Source of the DNA: Alteromonas sp. ALT199
GTDB lineage: Bacteria > Pseudomonadota > Gammaproteobacteria > Enterobacterales > Alteromonadaceae
NCBI RefSeq assembly: GCF_018619335.1
Contig: NZ_JAHHDX010000163.1
Location: 800-64,799 of the forward strand
Direction of reading: 5' to 3'
DNA length: 64,000 nucleotides
How positions within the stretch are numbered: position 1 is the first letter of the stretch; each line of letters starts with the position of its first letter. Position numbers and translations under genes: made by a program. The notes beneath the pieces are model-generated. The model made no database searches and had not been told where the DNA came from. It worked only from the letters and a program-made list of their open reading frames with translations. Of this stretch, positions 1 to 9,046 are shown in pieces.

Positions 1-432
1 ACGGGTACGGGTACGGGTACAAAAATAATAAGCGCATCAGGAAGAGCAAAGAGTAAAACGGTTGATGCTAGTACATTGAAAGATGTCATCACCCACTTAG
101 GGCTTATTAATCACCCTGATGCCGTGCACTACTTACAGCGCTATTTTAACGATAGTGGAGAGCCTGAATTAACTAACGTCAACCCAAATAAGCTGCCCCA
201 AGCCGGCTACATCAACCAGCTTTCGCAAATTCTGCTGCCGGTAAGCGAAGGGTTGGGTTACACCGTGCTGCCCACTAGCACGCTAGACTTTGTGTCATTT
301 GCCGACAAGCTTACTGTTTACAAAGCGAAAAACGAGGTAACAGAGCCCTTATACATTGTTCAAACACCCCACAGCGCTCTACCAGCCCGCTACCAAGCAG
401 TAAAACAAACCATCTCCCAAGTATTGGGATAA
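1..432 (+). CDS. LysR-type transcriptional regulator, C-terminal part (5' end outside window)
   Basis: The frame is open from base 1 to the TAA at 430-432, so only the C-terminal effector-binding part of a longer protein is present. The segment GLINHPDAVHYLQRYF followed by LLPVSEGLGYTVLPTS and a closing helix is typical of the second lobe of LysR substrate-binding domains (periplasmic-binding fold, cytoplasmic). The N-terminal winged helix would lie upstream. The first 20 bases are three copies of ACGGGT read as Thr-Gly repeats, which is unusual inside this domain. The TTG at 76 could in principle initiate, but the continuous upstream frame argues against it. The target genes and effector cannot be told from this fragment. 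The family call is fairly secure, the specific role unknown. Confidence 0.75.
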   Translation, partial: TGTGTGTKIISASGRAKSKTVDASTLKDVITHLGLINHPDAVHYLQRYFNDSGEPELTNVNPNKLPQAGYINQLSQILLPVSEGLGYTVLPTSTLDFVSFADKLTVYKAKNEVTEPLYIVQTPHSALPARYQAVKQTISQVLG

Positions 433-437
433 ATATC

Positions 438-521
438 GGGGTCAGAGTACATTATTGGGATGGCTTAACGACTAAACGCAGAGCTTTTTAAGAGCGGAGC
501 CGGTAAAGTTACTCTGACCCC
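438..521. repeat. GGGGTCAGAGTAC-family palindromic element, copy 1
   Basis: The element begins with GGGGTCAGAGTACATT at 438 and ends with TACTCTGACCCC at 510-521. These are inverted arms around a spacer of about 55 bases. It starts 6 bases after the LysR stop codon and ends 12 bases before the stop of the convergent amidotransferase gene. Three other copies with the same arms lie at 7141, 9800 and 23154. Confidence 0.85.
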
Positions 522-532
522 ACAATTCCTAA

Positions 533-1366
533 TTAGTCGTGAAGTGAAGGGTCGGGCGCTACCATCTCGGCTTCTTTTTTGTGTTCGGGTACATCCACTT
601 TACCGGAGGCAATGACCTCCCCCTCTTGCCATAGCTTCCATTCGCCTCGCTCGTAAATATCCCACTGTTCATCGTTGGTTAGCGGTTCGGTAGCAATAAT
701 ACTTACTACATCCTTTGGCGTGGTCTCAGCTGCGAAATCAATCTCTACTTCAACATCACTTAAACAAGCTGGGCCAAAAGGCGCTCTGCGGGTAATGCTG
801 GCTAACTTTGTACTACAGAATGTAAACAACCAGTCACCGTTACTTAGCAAGCAATTGAACACGCCTTGCTGAGCATACTCTTTTGCCAGTACCACCAGTG
901 TTTCCGCTAACTGTTCAGGCATGGCGTCGCGGGGTAAATTCTGTCTAACATTGTTCATGATGTCGCAGAAAAGCTCTTCGCTGTCTGTATCCCCTACCGC
1001 CTCATAAATACCTGCGCGACGTGAAAAGTTGGGAAGCTGTCCGTTGTGCGCGAACACCCAATAGCGCCCCCATAACTCTCGTGTGAAGGGATGTGTATTG
1101 GCCAAGTTGATGTTACCTACGTTAGCTTGACGTATGTGGCAGATGGCGTTTTTACTTTTGATAGGAAGTTTAGAAACGAAGTCGGCGATAGGTGACGTGG
1201 CGCAAGGCTCAGGGTCGTGAAACATTCGCACGCCTTTCCCTTCATAAAAAGCAACGCCCCAGCCGTCTTTATGCGGCCCAGTTTCACCACCTCGACGCGT
1301 TAATCCAGTAAAACTAAAACACAAATCTGTTGGGGTATTGGCACTCATGCCTAAGAGTTCACACAC
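533..1366 (-). CDS. yafJ: Class II glutamine amidotransferase, YafJ family
   Basis: A cytosolic Ntn-hydrolase-type glutaminase domain of 277 residues. Cys2, exposed as the N-terminal nucleophile after Met removal, opens the motif CELLGMSAN. GWGVAF lies at 35-40, HIRQAN near 77, and AHNGQLPNF with the Asn-Gly pair of the oxyanion region around 106-113, all hallmarks of the GATase2 fold. Length and start match stand-alone YafJ/DUG3-like proteins, which lack a synthase domain. The acceptor of the released ammonia, or a role in gamma-glutamyl hydrolysis, is not established. The gene is a single unit facing the LysR gene, with palindromic repeat copy 1 between the two stops. Confidence 0.9.
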   Translation of the reverse strand: MCELLGMSANTPTDLCFSFTGLTRRGGETGPHKDGWGVAFYEGKGVRMFHDPEPCATSPIADFVSKLPIKSKNAICHIRQANVGNINLANTHPFTRELWGRYWVFAHNGQLPNFSRRAGIYEAVGDTDSEELFCDIMNNVRQNLPRDAMPEQLAETLVVLAKEYAQQGVFNCLLSNGDWLFTFCSTKLASITRRAPFGPACLSDVEVEIDFAAETTPKDVVSIIATEPLTNDEQWDIYERGEWKLWQEGEVIASGKVDVPEHKKEAEMVAPDPSLHD

Positions 1367-1605
1367 GTTAACTTACAACCTTTAACAATATTTGTATTCA
1401 GCATAATAAAGGGCCGGCTCTAGTTCAATTCTCAATTAGGAGCAGTCAGCATTTCTTAATTAAAGAGGCTCTAAAAGCCCCTTTAAATAAAACAAATGCA
1501 AATAACAACTATTTCTATTTACATATATACTTTAGTTGAATATGCTATTCGCGATTTTTAAGGCTGCTTGCCGCAAACTAAATAAAAGCTAAAGGAGAGC
1601 TTACG

Positions 1606-2187
1606 TTGACGACTGTATTTGCAATTGGTTTAGTCCTCTGCGTGTTAGCGTGTACAGTCTTGTATGCTGGGAACCCAAATCAGCAATGGTTTAAAGCACG
1701 CCCTTTTTCATTCAAAACAGCCATTATTGGATGTATTAGTCTTTGTACTGTCGCAACGTTTTGTTTTAGCCAGACGTTTTCAGTCGCCGCAGCAATTTTT
1801 ACAACTTTCACATTTAGCATGCTAGGTTTAAGCCTTGTTCCTCTTATCACCCGGTGGGAGAAGCCTTTGACCGCACCACGGGGTAATAAATCTACGTTAT
1901 CCCGCGCCCAGGGCAGTCACGCAAGTCCTCCCCTATGGTGGTTAAAAAGTATTGGAGCACTTGTATTGGGGCTTCCACTAGGTTTATTTACCAGCGCACT
2001 TATTACCTTTGCAATTTTTGATAACACGCCTTTAGACGTCAAAACACAGCATCTTATGTGGTGGATAGTTCCCATCTGGCTCACGCTGATAGCGCTTATT
2101 TACTTTTCTAAGCGTCCACTTCGCATTTTCACCGCAATAGCGCTTTTAACCTTTGCAGAGTACCTAGCAATACAGGCCTTGATCTAA
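1606..2187 (+). CDS. Small polytopic membrane protein of a PepSY/TonB-receptor uptake locus (DUF3325-like N-terminal half)
   Basis: A 193-residue protein, strongly hydrophobic, with about six predicted membrane segments (roughly 4-22, 36-54, 58-78, 112-134, 148-164 and 171-190) and a polar stretch at 85-105. The N-terminal half resembles DUF3325 proteins that travel with PepSY-TM proteins and siderophore receptors. The C-terminal half looks like a second small membrane module such as DUF3649, so this may be a fusion (tentative, from residue patterns only). It starts at TTG with a good AAGGAG at 1592-1597. It precedes the PepSY gene by 3 bases, implying an operon. In the 239-base upstream gap an AT-rich imperfect repeat at 1500-1514 (AAATAACAACTATTT) is a weak Fur-box candidate. 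Confidence 0.6.
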   Translation: MTTVFAIGLVLCVLACTVLYAGNPNQQWFKARPFSFKTAIIGCISLCTVATFCFSQTFSVAAAIFTTFTFSMLGLSLVPLITRWEKPLTAPRGNKSTLSRAQGSHASPPLWWLKSIGALVLGLPLGLFTSALITFAIFDNTPLDVKTQHLMWWIVPIWLTLIALIYFSKRPLRIFTAIALLTFAEYLAIQALI

Positions 2188-2190
2188 CCC

Positions 2191-3750
2191 ATGAAACTAG
2201 AAAACTTTAAGAACTACCAAAACATTCATATTTGGACTGGCATTTTATCGGGGCTTTTATTGTTCATCTGCTTTGCAACTAGTGCTTTTACCATGTTTAA
2301 AGGGCCGCTGAACACCTGGGCGCTTCACAGTGAAAACACCATGCCTGCGATTGCAGAAAGCCAGTACGACGACTTAATACAACAAGTACTTACTGCGCAT
2401 CCGGAAGCAGGTAAAGAAATGACGGTGTATTTGCCTACGGCAATGACAGTTCATGCACCAGTGCAATGGGTAGTGAGGGATGAAAATAGCCATAACGCAG
2501 TCTATTGGCATGCCTCATTAGATGAGGACGGAGAACTTATCAGTCAGCAAGCATTTCTTTCAGATATCGGTGATTTTCTTGATCATTTACACAGAACCGC
2601 AGGGATCCCCGGGGGGGACGACCATGATGCGGTTGGTATCTGGGTAATGGGTATTGTATGTATACTCTACTTTGTTGCCATTGTGTCTGGCCTTGTTATC
2701 TTTCTACCTACATGGGTAAAAGACTTATTTGCCCTGCGAAAAGCAAAGAAAGCAAAACGTTTCTGGGTAGATTTTCACAATATATTAGGTATTTCAGCGC
2801 TTCCTTTTCACATCATTATAGCGGTAACAACCGTAGTATTTGCTTATCACGATATTCTTTATGGCTCTATGCAAAGCCTCGTTTATCAAGACAAGCCCAT
2901 GTTCAATCGTCCCGCTGCAATTAACGTGGATAGAGATAACAAAAACCTTCTTTCTATAGAAACATTACGACAGAAAATCTCAGAAACTGAGCCTGACTTC
3001 AGTATGGCTGAACTGCGTTTTTCGGGTTTGGGTACGCCACGCTCCCGATTGATCATAGGCGGCGAACTTGAAGGAAAGATCATTCGCGGCCCTTATTATG
3101 CGTTCTGGGTGACAGACCCATACACAGCTTCAGCTGGGTATACAGCAATGCTGCCTTCAGTTTCAGGCGTAGCGGGTAAAATTGTGAATAGCTTTTTCAC
3201 GCTGCACTTTGGGGGTTTTGGCGGCAGCACAATTCACTGGGTTTATTTTGCATTGGGCTTAAGCGGTTCACTGCTATTTTTAACCGGCAATATCATTTGG
3301 ATAGAAGGTTGAAGAAAACGCTCGACAGCTAATGCTCCTGCCACACAGAAACGCTCGGTAAGAATTTTATCACGCCTAACTGTGGGCGTTTGCACTGGAA
3401 CCTTGATTGGTATTGGTTTATCTCTTCTGGCGGCGAAGCTTGCATCGGCAACACAAAGCAACATTCAGTTCTATCAGCAGCTTGGCTATTACGGCGGGTT
3501 TCTCGCAGCAATAGCATACAGCTTTTTAGTTACCCCCATTAAAGCAGCCATTCACAGCCTTTATGCACTTACCGTCATAGCACTTAGCCTTATTTTAGTG
3601 ACCTGTTTTTATTGGAATACCAGCGTATCTAGCACCATTAATATCGCTTTTATAGCAATCGCTATCTTGCTAATTGCACTGTTTATTTTGACTGCAAAAC
3701 GTCTGGTCGTGAAGCGCACGCTGGTGCCCCAAGACGGAGTCTGGCAATAA
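2191..3750 (+). pseudogene. PepSY-associated TM-helix protein interrupted by an in-frame TGA
   Basis: The frame from ATG 2191 encodes a PepSY_TM protein: N-terminal segment NIHIWTGILSGLLLFICF, a periplasmic PepSY part, two central membrane helices and a membrane segment near 3240-3300. It stops at TGA 3310-3312. The same frame then continues without a stop to 3750 and encodes Arg-Lys-Arg-rich sequence followed by SRLTVGVCTGTLIGIGLSLL and further helices, the normal C-terminal half of this family. The full product would be about 519 residues, usual for the family. A CGA(Arg) to TGA change fits a run of basic residues. Members reduce or help import ferric siderophores at the inner membrane. The locus, with a TonB receptor 125 bases downstream, fits iron uptake (inference). 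Real mutation, sequencing error and readthrough remain open. Confidence 0.8.
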
Positions 3751-3874
3751 CGTAAATCTAACCTCTGACGGGTGTTGACCGTTGACAACCGCCAGATTTT
3801 TATCACTTAAGCAATAAAAAGAGCCTCATTAAAAGCGGCCGTACTACTTTGAGAAATAACAAGGAACTACTTTT

Positions 3875-5920
3875 ATGAGAAACGCGTTTCCATCATCGTT
3901 ATCTTTGATAACAGTGGCAATATCAACGGTCTGCTTTACTGCCAGTGCTCAAACTGCACAAGTCCCTGACGGGAGTGTTGAAGAAATTGAAAAAATCATC
4001 GTACTAGGTGAAAAAGCTAATCGCACGTTAAAAGATTCGACATCATCCATATCTGTACTTACCGCAGATGAAATAAACAATACGCAATATAAGTCTGTAT
4101 CTGATGCCCTGTCAGAAATCGCCAACGTAGTTACACTATCAGGGGCCCTACCCGACATTCGCGGTGTGTCAGGCAACGGTGGCGCTGGTGGCTTTAATTC
4201 AATTGCTGGTGGTGCAAAAGGGCGTGTATCCACCTTAATTGATGGGGTTGCCCAACCTTTTGTCGCTGACTTAAGCGGCGATAGCGGCATGTGGGACTTA
4301 CAGCAAGTAGAAGTGTACAGAGGCCCGCAATCTACAAGTAATGGTCGAAACAGTATCGCAGGATCGGTGTTTATTAAAACCAATGATCCGTCTTTTGATT
4401 GGGAAGGTGCGGCGCGTGTAGGCTATCGAAATAAAGATCAGTACATCGATACCGCTGGAGTGATTTCAGGCCCCATCATTGAAGACGAACTTGCCTTCCG
4501 CCTAAGTGTACAAACACTTAATGCAGACACCATTACCAACGGTGAAGGTTTTGAAACTAACCCACCAGACTACGACATAGACGAAATTGAAACCCGCCGC
4601 GTGCGCGCGAAGCTTAAATGGCAGCCTAGCGACGATCTTTCATTTATGCTCACGCACACCTACAACAACGAAGAAGGTGACACGGGGCGTATTTATTATG
4701 AGCTTGAAAACTTAGACGAGCGAAATCGCGTTTTCTTTAGAGATATTGAAACGGAAATCTCCACCACCTCCCTACTTACTGAATATGCAATTAATGATAA
4801 TTTCTCATTCGACCTTATCTTGGCATATATGGATTATCAGTGGGGCTTTGACAGTTACGAAGCATCAGATGAAAACGAACAAACCCTGGTATTCGATGAA
4901 ACTAACACCACGGTAGATGCAAAGCTAAACTTCGCATTTAATGAAGGTGAAACCACAGGTTTCGTCGGTTTCTATTATTTTGAGCGTGAGCAAGATATTT
5001 TAAGCACGGGCGCATTTCCCTACTATGGTGACGACAATAGTGAATCCATCGCATTATATACCGAAGCCAACTTTACCTTGTCAGATAAGCTTACGCTTAC
5101 AGCGGGTGGGCGTCTAGAAAGAGAAAGTCAAGATAGGCACTTCGTTTATGACCCTATTGATGATGTATACATTGAAGATACTAACATCTTCCTTCCTAAA
5201 CTAGCGCTAACCTACGATGTAGATGAAAGCACTACGTTAGGTTTGAGTGCGCGCAAAGGTTATAACGCAGCGGGTGGCGCGCTTAATTTTACTGCTCAAG
5301 AGTACTATTACTACGATGAAGAAGAAGTTTACACCTACGAGTTAAGCTCGTGTACTTCGTTAACTAATAATACATTCATTAGTGCTAACCTTTTCTATAA
5401 CGACTATTCGGGCTTTCAAGCATTAAGCTCCACGCGCTTTATAACAAATATGCCAGAGGTAAGAACTTATGGCCTAGAAGCAGAGCTGCATACAAACCTC
5501 ACCGACGACCTTCAGCTTAATGCAGGTATTGGCTTGCTTAACAGTGAAATTACCGATGCGGGTGAGGATTACCCTGATGTGGATGGAAACGAATTGAATT
5601 CTGCCCCCTCTTTTAACGCAAATGTAGGGGCAAAATATTGGTTAAACGACACATTTAATATAGGCGGCTCGGTTCGTTACATTGGCGAATACTTTGGCGA
5701 TTTCTCTAATACTGAGGAAAGAGTGGCAGGAGACTATACCTTGGTGCGTTTAACCGCAGGTTATAACACCGACAATTGGTCTATAACTGCGTTTGTGGAC
5801 AACCTTTTTGACGAAACCGCCATTGTGACCCAAGAACCAGTCAGTGCCCTTAACCCAGCAGGCTATGCTGCTATTGCGGACCCGAGGAATGTAGGGGTTT
5901 CTGCTACTTACAAGTTTTGA
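3875..5920 (+). CDS. TonB-dependent outer-membrane receptor, probable siderophore/iron type
   Basis: A 681-residue protein. A signal peptide ends after TASA (about residue 25). The plug domain at about 40-165 includes the conserved QQVEVYRGPQST and GRNSIAGSVFI. A beta-barrel follows, ending in an aromatic terminus (VSATYKF) suited to BAM-dependent insertion. Length fits siderophore receptors. It sits directly downstream of the PepSY-TM gene and the small membrane protein, an arrangement seen in iron-siderophore uptake loci. Substrate is inferred from that context only, since no strong Fur box was recognised. The preceding gene is broken but the receptor itself is intact. ATG 3875 has AAGGAACT upstream as ribosome binding site. 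Confidence 0.88.
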   Translation: MRNAFPSSLSLITVAISTVCFTASAQTAQVPDGSVEEIEKIIVLGEKANRTLKDSTSSISVLTADEINNTQYKSVSDALSEIANVVTLSGALPDIRGVSGNGGAGGFNSIAGGAKGRVSTLIDGVAQPFVADLSGDSGMWDLQQVEVYRGPQSTSNGRNSIAGSVFIKTNDPSFDWEGAARVGYRNKDQYIDTAGVISGPIIEDELAFRLSVQTLNADTITNGEGFETNPPDYDIDEIETRRVRAKLKWQPSDDLSFMLTHTYNNEEGDTGRIYYELENLDERNRVFFRDIETEISTTSLLTEYAINDNFSFDLILAYMDYQWGFDSYEASDENEQTLVFDETNTTVDAKLNFAFNEGETTGFVGFYYFEREQDILSTGAFPYYGDDNSESIALYTEANFTLSDKLTLTAGGRLERESQDRHFVYDPIDDVYIEDTNIFLPKLALTYDVDESTTLGLSARKGYNAAGGALNFTAQEYYYYDEEEVYTYELSSCTSLTNNTFISANLFYNDYSGFQALSSTRFITNMPEVRTYGLEAELHTNLTDDLQLNAGIGLLNSEITDAGEDYPDVDGNELNSAPSFNANVGAKYWLNDTFNIGGSVRYIGEYFGDFSNTEERVAGDYTLVRLTAGYNTDNWSITAFVDNLFDETAIVTQEPVSALNPAGYAAIADPRNVGVSATYKF

Positions 5921-5944
5921 TCGACGTTAAATAATAAACTTTTT

Positions 5945-5988
5945 GCCATTACCACCGTTAGTTACGTTTCGCTGACGGTGATAATGGC
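5945..5988. terminator. Inverted repeat between convergent genes, likely bidirectional terminator
   Basis: GCCATTACCACCGT (5945-5958) pairs with ACGGTGATAATGGC (5975-5988) with one mismatch and a 16-base loop. It lies between the TonB receptor stop and the stop of the convergent membrane-protein gene. The U-tract is poor in both directions, so terminator function is inferred from position. Confidence 0.5.
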
Positions 5989-6015
5989 TTTGACCTTGTT
6001 TTGCAAAGTGAAAGG

Positions 6016-7068
6016 CTAATCGATGACTTCAAGTTCCCTGTGTAGCAACGAAGGGCTATCAACGCTTAAATATAACGTTGATATATTTTCATTTAATAAA
6101 GCCATACCAGAATAATATGGTTGGGGTTTATTGAAGATAAGCTTGACGTTAGCGACGCCCCTTCCAAAGTGAAAATCCTCTTTGGTTAAACTTCTACTCC
6201 ACTCGCCAACTTCCATGCTTTCTATATTCGCTTTTGGAATTACAACCATTCCCCACCACGAGTTATTCACTACAACCTTGTCCTGCCAAACAAAAAGACT
6301 GTAGTTTTTGCTCACGCGGTAGTTTGCGACAAACATGATCACTAGATAGAACACCAAAGTAGCCACCACCATGGCAATAGTTTCACTAAATTCCGATAGC
6401 AATACATATGATGCATAGGTTGTGACACTTAAAACAATGAGTACGCCCAGTAAATGCCACCACTTACCAGAAAGTAACTTGAGGTGCACTGCGCTTTTCA
6501 CATGTTTTTTACTGAAGCTAGGTATGGCGTAATACCAACTTGCTGGTTCATGGGCCAACATTAAAGCAAGCTCAAGCTGCTTAGCCTCTTTGCTACCTTT
6601 TTTCGGTGCTTCATCTTTTTCATATTTTTCAAGCATATGAATACGCGGGTCGCCACTTAGTTTACGTGCGCCCCAAAGTGCTTTTACGATAGTGACTAAT
6701 AGCACGACTTCGATAACCATCAATACAACAATGATGGGGTATTTTAGGTAGCTAATAAACGCAAAATAGTGCGAAAGCTGTTCTGGGTAGTTATAGCGAG
6801 CTATCAAACTACTTAGGGAAAATATTAGCAGCACTTTCCAAAGGGCCTGTTCGCCAATACGGATTACCCAGAAGTAATACAACAACGGCAGCGCAATGAA
6901 ATAAACTAAGGAGACCAACGCTGTATTGCGCCAGCTTGGCTCTGATATGATATTGCTAAAGGTAAGCGCAATGTCTGGCAAGGTACTCGGCAAAAACCAT
7001 GTGCCTACATAAAAACAAACCGCAGCAACTATTAAAAAAGCAATTCTGTATTTGACGGGTTTACGCAT
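6016..7068 (-). CDS. Polytopic membrane protein of unknown function
   Basis: 350 residues that I do not recognise as a named family. There are two hydrophobic blocks. Residues 8-130 hold about four helices, beginning YRIAFLIVAAVCFYVG. Residues 205-255 hold two more around HLLGVLIVLSVTTYASY and VATLVFYLVIMFVANY. A charged cytoplasmic loop between them (about 133-190) carries GARKLSGDPRIHMLEKYEKDEA. A soluble tail of about 95 residues follows, probably cytoplasmic and beta-rich, with WWGMVVIPKANIESMEVGEW, reminiscent of PH-like tails in bacterial membrane proteins (weak impression). It is a single gene, convergent with the TonB receptor and separated from the downstream-oriented yiaA unit by palindromic repeat copy 2. 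Confidence 0.6.
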   Translation of the reverse strand: MRKPVKYRIAFLIVAAVCFYVGTWFLPSTLPDIALTFSNIISEPSWRNTALVSLVYFIALPLLYYFWVIRIGEQALWKVLLIFSLSSLIARYNYPEQLSHYFAFISYLKYPIIVVLMVIEVVLLVTIVKALWGARKLSGDPRIHMLEKYEKDEAPKKGSKEAKQLELALMLAHEPASWYYAIPSFSKKHVKSAVHLKLLSGKWWHLLGVLIVLSVTTYASYVLLSEFSETIAMVVATLVFYLVIMFVANYRVSKNYSLFVWQDKVVVNNSWWGMVVIPKANIESMEVGEWSRSLTKEDFHFGRGVANVKLIFNKPQPYYSGMALLNENISTLYLSVDSPSLLHRELEVID

Positions 7069-7140
7069 ATTTCATCCCTGATGCGTTGAAGATAAAAAGC
7101 AGCTAAGAAGCTAAACATTTGATACACAATACGAAAAAAT

Positions 7141-7205
7141 GGGGTCAGAGTACATTAATTTGCTGGTAGGAGTCGTCCGACTTTGGCGAAATGTACTCTG
7201 ACCCC
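7141..7205. repeat. GGGGTCAGAGTAC-family palindromic element, copy 2
   Basis: GGGGTCAGAGTACATT at 7141-7156 is the reverse complement of AATGTACTCTGACCCC at 7190-7205, giving perfect 16-base arms. The spacer also contains an internal GTCG/CGAC pair. It lies between two minus-strand genes, 7 bases after the yiaA stop in the direction of transcription, so it could also act as a terminator. Confidence 0.88.
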
Positions 7206-7212
7206 GTTACTT

Positions 7213-7683
7213 TTATGCGGCTTTTACTTTAGTGGTTGTTTCAGGTTGTGAAACGTTAGTTTCTAATTGGGGTTCAACGCTAATTGGCTCGCTTTGAGTT
7301 TGGCCATCACGAACGTTCTTTTGCACCGTAATGGCAGCAAATAAGCTTAAGGTAAATGCCATTCCGAAAAAGCCTTTTTCACTTAGTAAAAGTTCGGCGT
7401 TTAGCAATCCAATAACTAACAGTACTATGGCTGACCCAGTAGCGACCGCTGAAGCTAAAAAATATGCCTTGGTTGTAGGTACACCTTCCATTTTATCTCG
7501 TACCGTTTTTTGCAAGCTTACCACTGAAAAAAGGCCAAATAGCATAATAGTGAAGTAATAACCTTTTTCGTTAAGGGCCATAGGCGCGTTGTACAAGCCT
7601 ATGAAATACGCACCTACGCCTACAATTAATGCTGCTAGTGACGCGATTCGAAACGCTTTAGTGGGTTTATTAATATTTTGCAT
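7213..7683 (-). CDS. yiaA: Inner membrane protein YiaA
   Basis: 156 residues made of two YiaAB repeats, each a pair of membrane helices followed by the signature motif. The first is NEKGYYFTIMLFGLFSVVSL then QKTVRD (near 62). The second is SEKGFFGMAFTLSLFAAI then QKNVRD (near 124). The match to E. coli YiaA is close over both repeats, including EGVPTT after the first motif. A polar tail of about 30 residues is poorly conserved. The biochemical role is unknown. It is the last gene of a three-gene minus-strand unit (8915 to 7213) with spacings of 7 and 10 bases. Confidence 0.92.
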   Translation of the reverse strand: MQNINKPTKAFRIASLAALIVGVGAYFIGLYNAPMALNEKGYYFTIMLFGLFSVVSLQKTVRDKMEGVPTTKAYFLASAVATGSAIVLLVIGLLNAELLLSEKGFFGMAFTLSLFAAITVQKNVRDGQTQSEPISVEPQLETNVSQPETTTKVKAA

Positions 7684-7693
7684 AGTAAAACTC

Positions 7694-8503
7694 CTAAATA
7701 TTCTCTATTTGACCCGTGCGGGTAAACGTAACGGCCTTGTTTGATAAATCGTACTTCTGCATATAGCGGGCAAGGCTACCGAAAGTGGTAGTTTCTACCT
7801 TGCGACCGTGATCTGACAGGGTTACGCCATCGCTGAACATACTCGCTAAGCCAAGTTTAGCGCGGCTCATATTTACTTTTTGCGGCGAAAAATGGGCTTT
7901 CGCATTTACCTTCAGCTGCGCAATATCAGTGGTTGAGTAAATTGCCGCATTTAATACATCAAGGGTGTATTCCGTGCAGTTTTGGCGTTCACTATTAAAT
8001 GGGTTTGCCACCACTGAATATCGAGCATTGTGAAGCAGTTTAGCTTTGTCATCGCGATATAGATTCACTAACGCTTGCTGTACTTCTACTGAAGGAATAA
8101 TTATTCCTGCCTCAAGGGCGTACGCCCCCCAGAAGAAATCTACAGGATAGTCGGTAATCAAATGACTTCTGCCTTGCTCTTCAGCATCTTGATATAAATT
8201 GTGTATGGCATAGCCTTTTACCATATTGCCATCGCTTAACTGAATCGTTGAGTAAATAGCAACGGCGGTATGGGTAAAGCGAATGCCTTTCGGCATATCT
8301 TCAATAGGTCTGCCACGTCTTGCAATGATAAACGCCCGGGCCCCTTCACTTGCCGCATACTTTTCTACATCTTTTGAAAATGTCGCAATCGCTTCTGGCG
8401 TAAAGGTGGGCTTACCATGCTGCTGGCTTCCCGCGTACACGTCATGGATACCAGACATTAATAATACAATGACTAACCCGATTGAAGTTATGTAGGCTCG
8501 CAT
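7694..8503 (-). CDS. Exported DUF2145-like protein with papain-like Cys/His motifs
   Basis: 269 residues with a signal peptide (MRAYITSIGLVIVLLMSGIH, cleavage near VYA, about residue 24). Motifs KGIRFTHTAVAIY (about 72-84) and QNCTEYTLDVLNA (about 174-186) place a His after a beta strand and a Cys before a helix, as in permuted NlpC/P60-papain proteins. The overall pattern recalls DUF2145, though the family label is from memory. The product probably acts in the periplasm, perhaps as a peptidase or amidase, but this is not shown. It is co-transcribed with the secreted protein upstream and yiaA downstream. A GTG/ATG ambiguity is not apparent; the start gives a good signal peptide. Confidence 0.65.
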   Translation of the reverse strand: MRAYITSIGLVIVLLMSGIHDVYAGSQQHGKPTFTPEAIATFSKDVEKYAASEGARAFIIARRGRPIEDMPKGIRFTHTAVAIYSTIQLSDGNMVKGYAIHNLYQDAEEQGRSHLITDYPVDFFWGAYALEAGIIIPSVEVQQALVNLYRDDKAKLLHNARYSVVANPFNSERQNCTEYTLDVLNAAIYSTTDIAQLKVNAKAHFSPQKVNMSRAKLGLASMFSDGVTLSDHGRKVETTTFGSLARYMQKYDLSNKAVTFTRTGQIENI

Positions 8504-8510
8504 GTCTAAC

Positions 8511-8915
8511 CTACCGCTTAGTGTTAGTTGTCGTAGTGATCACTTTCGTTTTAGTAGTAACCACTTGGTTCGGGGCTGGGTCGGCAGTAATAATAGTTTC
8601 GGTTATCACCAAAGGCTGGTTGTGCGCCGCTGAAGATTGATGACTGGCTCGATGAAGGTTGCGAGCACTTTCATTCACGGTACTTTCTACCACCGCGCTT
8701 CCGGCAACAACCACGCTCCCGGTCAATACCACAGGTACTGCCACCACCGCACTCGCTACCGAAGCTGTTGTTGCTAAACCTTCAGATGCGGCTAACGCGC
8801 TGTGTTTACTGGCTTTGCCGCTATGGTCAAAAGAATCATCTGCCATTGCAGAATGGGTAAGAAGCGCACTACTTAATAGTGCAGTTAACATCAATGTTGA
8901 ACGTGTATTTTTCAT
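8511..8915 (-). CDS. Small secreted protein of unknown function
   Basis: 134 residues. The N-terminus MKNTRSTLMLTALLSSALL ending in SAMA (residue 25) is a clear Sec signal peptide. The mature part has an Ala/Val-rich hydrophobic segment (about 48-80) that could be membrane-associated. The tail is rich in Thr (VVTTKTKVITTTTNTKR). No family is recognised. It is the first gene of the 8915-7213 unit and is divergent from the HTH regulator at 9047. The 131-base intergenic region between them probably holds both promoters. Confidence 0.6.
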   Translation of the reverse strand: MKNTRSTLMLTALLSSALLTHSAMADDSFDHSGKASKHSALAASEGLATTASVASAVVAVPVVLTGSVVVAGSAVVESTVNESARNLHRASHQSSAAHNQPLVITETIITADPAPNQVVTTKTKVITTTTNTKR

Positions 8916-9009
8916 ATCACTTGCTCCTAGTTTGTTAAGACAAGATGTGTCTGAACACTTTCTACACTAGAGCCAAGAATAAATTTCGTAAACCAAAATG
9001 ATTAATGTA

Positions 9010-9045
9010 GTATTAATTTACACCACCAGTATAAAAAATTAATAC
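9010..9045. promoter_or_regulatory. Inverted repeat abutting the start of the HTH regulator gene, possible autoregulatory operator
   Basis: GTATTAATT (9010-9018) and AATTAATAC (9037-9045) are perfect 9-base inverted arms 18 bases apart. The right arm ends 1 base before the ATG at 9047. No Shine-Dalgarno sequence is visible, so the message may be leaderless or the start may be elsewhere. An operator role is inferred from position beside a helix-turn-helix gene. Confidence 0.4.
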
Positions 9046-9046
9046 C

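Noticed and set aside
1500..1514. Possible Fur box upstream of the PepSY/TonB receptor locus
   Set aside because: Only an AAATA/TATTT pair is convincing; the match to the 19-base consensus is weak, so it is mentioned in the gene note but not listed as a site.
3310..3312. TGA as a selenocysteine codon
   Set aside because: The position is in a basic Arg/Lys run where family members have no Cys, and no stem-loop like a SECIS element is evident just downstream.
3949..4383. Minus-strand open frame of 144 codons inside the TonB receptor gene
   Set aside because: Fully antisense to a well-supported receptor gene, no family resemblance, low-complexity composition.
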